A stretch of DNA of 64,000 bases from assembly GCA_036273735.1 (NCBI GenBank), contig DASUHA010000061.1:11915-75914 (forward strand), written 5' to 3'. Each line of letters begins with the position of its first letter. Within the stretch, counting starts at the first letter, position 1. Source of the stretch: 13-2-20CM-66-19 sp036273735. GTDB lineage: Bacteria > Pseudomonadota > Gammaproteobacteria > Steroidobacterales > Steroidobacteraceae. The notes beneath the pieces are model-generated. The model searched no databases. It was not told the DNA's origin and saw only the letters and a program-made list of their open reading frames with translations. Shown here one piece after another: positions 63,025 to 64,000 of this stretch. A program made the translations under genes and the position numbers.

Positions 63025-63972
63025 ATGAAGCATCTTAGGATCCTCGGCCTCACTGCCGCGCTGGTCGCGCTGGCCGCCTGCCAGCAGAACTCCTCCACGA
63101 CAGGCCAGAGCAGCTCGTCCTCTCCTGCAGCGTCCCCCACGGTCGCGACTGTCGACGGCACCCCGATCGACCGCGACGCCTACGAGTTCTACATCAAGGG
63201 GATCACCGGTAAGACTTCGAGCGATCTCTCGCCGGAGCAGCGCACGCAGGCCCTCGACAACCTGATCCGCGCGCAGCTGCTCTCTCAGCAGGCGGAGAAG
63301 CAAGGCCTGGACAAGCAGCCCGAGACCGCGCAGCTCATCAAGATGGAGCGGCTCAACATCCTCGAGCAGGCGCTCTCACAGAAGGTGCTGGGAGACAAGC
63401 AGCCGACCGACGATGAGCTGAAGGCGGAGTACGACGCGGAGGTGGCGAAGCTGCCGAAGACCGAGTACCACGCGAGGCACATCCTGGTCGCGACGCAGCC
63501 GTTCGCGGAAAAGATCGTCGATCGCCTGAAGAAGGGCGAGAAGTTCGAGGACCTCGCCAAGGCGGAGTCGATGGACTCCTCGAAGACCAACGGCGGTGAT
63601 CTCGGATGGTTCACGCTCGATCACATGGTGAAGCCGTTTGCCGACGCGGTCGGCAACCTCAAGAACGGCCAATACACGACCGACCCGGTCCAGACACAGT
63701 ATGGCTGGCACGTGATCCAGCTGCTCGGTACGCGGCCGGTGAGCCCGCCGCCTTTCGACCAGGTGAAGCAGCGTCTGGTGCAGGTCGTGCAGGCGAAGAA
63801 ATTCCGCGCCTACACCGATGGCCTGCTGAAGCAGGCGAAGGTCGAGACCTTCCTCGATGCCAAGACCGACAGTGAGGGCAGCGGCAAGAGCGGCGCGCCG
63901 GACGCGCCGGCAGCAGCGCCGGCGGCGGCGCCATCCGCCCCTGCAGCGCCGTCTTCCGGTAGCGGCGGCTGA
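63025..63972 (+). CDS. Lipoprotein parvulin-type peptidyl-prolyl isomerase
   Basis: 315 residues with GAGAG before the ATG. Lipobox LAACQQ (Cys about 19) after a signal peptide, then a Ser-rich linker. The N-terminal part resembles SurA/PrsA chaperone helices (NLIRAQLLSQQAEKQGL). The single PpiC/parvulin domain has EYHARHILVA, GGDLGWFTLDHMVKPFADA and YGWHVIQLL. The C-terminus ends in an Ala/Pro/Ser-rich tail. It is expected to assist folding of exported proteins at the inner or outer membrane. Downstream of bolA with a 60-nt gap. Confidence 0.93.
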   Translation: MKHLRILGLTAALVALAACQQNSSTTGQSSSSSPAASPTVATVDGTPIDRDAYEFYIKGITGKTSSDLSPEQRTQALDNLIRAQLLSQQAEKQGLDKQPETAQLIKMERLNILEQALSQKVLGDKQPTDDELKAEYDAEVAKLPKTEYHARHILVATQPFAEKIVDRLKKGEKFEDLAKAESMDSSKTNGGDLGWFTLDHMVKPFADAVGNLKNGQYTTDPVQTQYGWHVIQLLGTRPVSPPPFDQVKQRLVQVVQAKKFRAYTDGLLKQAKVETFLDAKTDSEGSGKSGAPDAPAAAPAAAPSAPAAPSSGSGG

Positions 63973-64000
63973 CATTCGGACAATCGACTTTGGGGCTCCG

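Overview
The window is high-GC chromosomal DNA of a gammaproteobacterium. The clearest sign is the block gyrA-serC-serA-pheA-aroA-cmk-rpsA-ihfB-lapB (52.5-43.4 kb, minus strand), a variant of the gammaproteobacterial gyrA/serC/pheA/aroA/cmk/rpsA/ihfB order. ubiG, rmuC, scpAB, trpS, yciO and bolA follow. The dense c-di-GMP and two-component content and the FtsX-type exporter cluster suggest the Xanthomonadales/Nevskiales/Steroidobacter side of the class. That placement is inference, not something the sequence proves.

Left third (1-22.6 kb), mixed metabolism and envelope: a DUF969 membrane protein cut by the window edge; a GspG-like pseudopilin followed after 2 nt by a HAMP-GGDEF-EAL protein; a minus-strand trio (PcaF-type thiolase, PLP-dependent dehydratase, SGNH hydrolase); a metallo-beta-lactamase-fold hydrolase; a minus-strand run of diguanylate cyclase, FtsH-type protease and phosphoketolase; a CHRD-domain protein; and a tripartite RND efflux operon (OMF, adaptor, pump) divergent from an OmpR-type two-component pair.

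Middle (22.7-35.4 kb), one long plus-strand exporter operon: MacA-like adaptor, one ABC ATPase, six FtsX/MacB-type permeases in three tandem A-B pairs, then a sigma54-activator response regulator and its histidine kinase. A good sigma54 (-24/-12) promoter lies just upstream of the adaptor, and a cluster of TGTCCGC repeats with a palindrome lies about 80-115 nt further upstream. This suggests a self-regulated export system driven by the two-component system at its own 3' end.

35.4-42.3 kb is a poorly characterised envelope region: a polytopic membrane protein with many histidines, a lipoprotein with an internal duplication, a 711-residue lipoprotein with an acidic tract and long charged helices that overlaps an OmpA-type protein by 4 nt, a PAS-LuxR regulator and a DUF3617 protein. 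With the exporter, it is the best place to look for undescribed biology.

Right third (42.2-64 kb), housekeeping: galU, lapB, ihfB, rpsA, cmk, aroA, pheA, serA, serC, gyrA, then ubiG, rmuC, a squalene/phytoene-synthase-like protein, a divergent RluB-like protein, scpB, scpA, trpS, yciO, bolA and a lipoprotein parvulin. Oddities here are a duplicated hairpin repeat between gyrA and serC, an RluB homologue without the expected catalytic Asp, and a bolA frame without a normal start codon. No tRNA, rRNA, CRISPR array, insertion sequence or phage gene was recognised.
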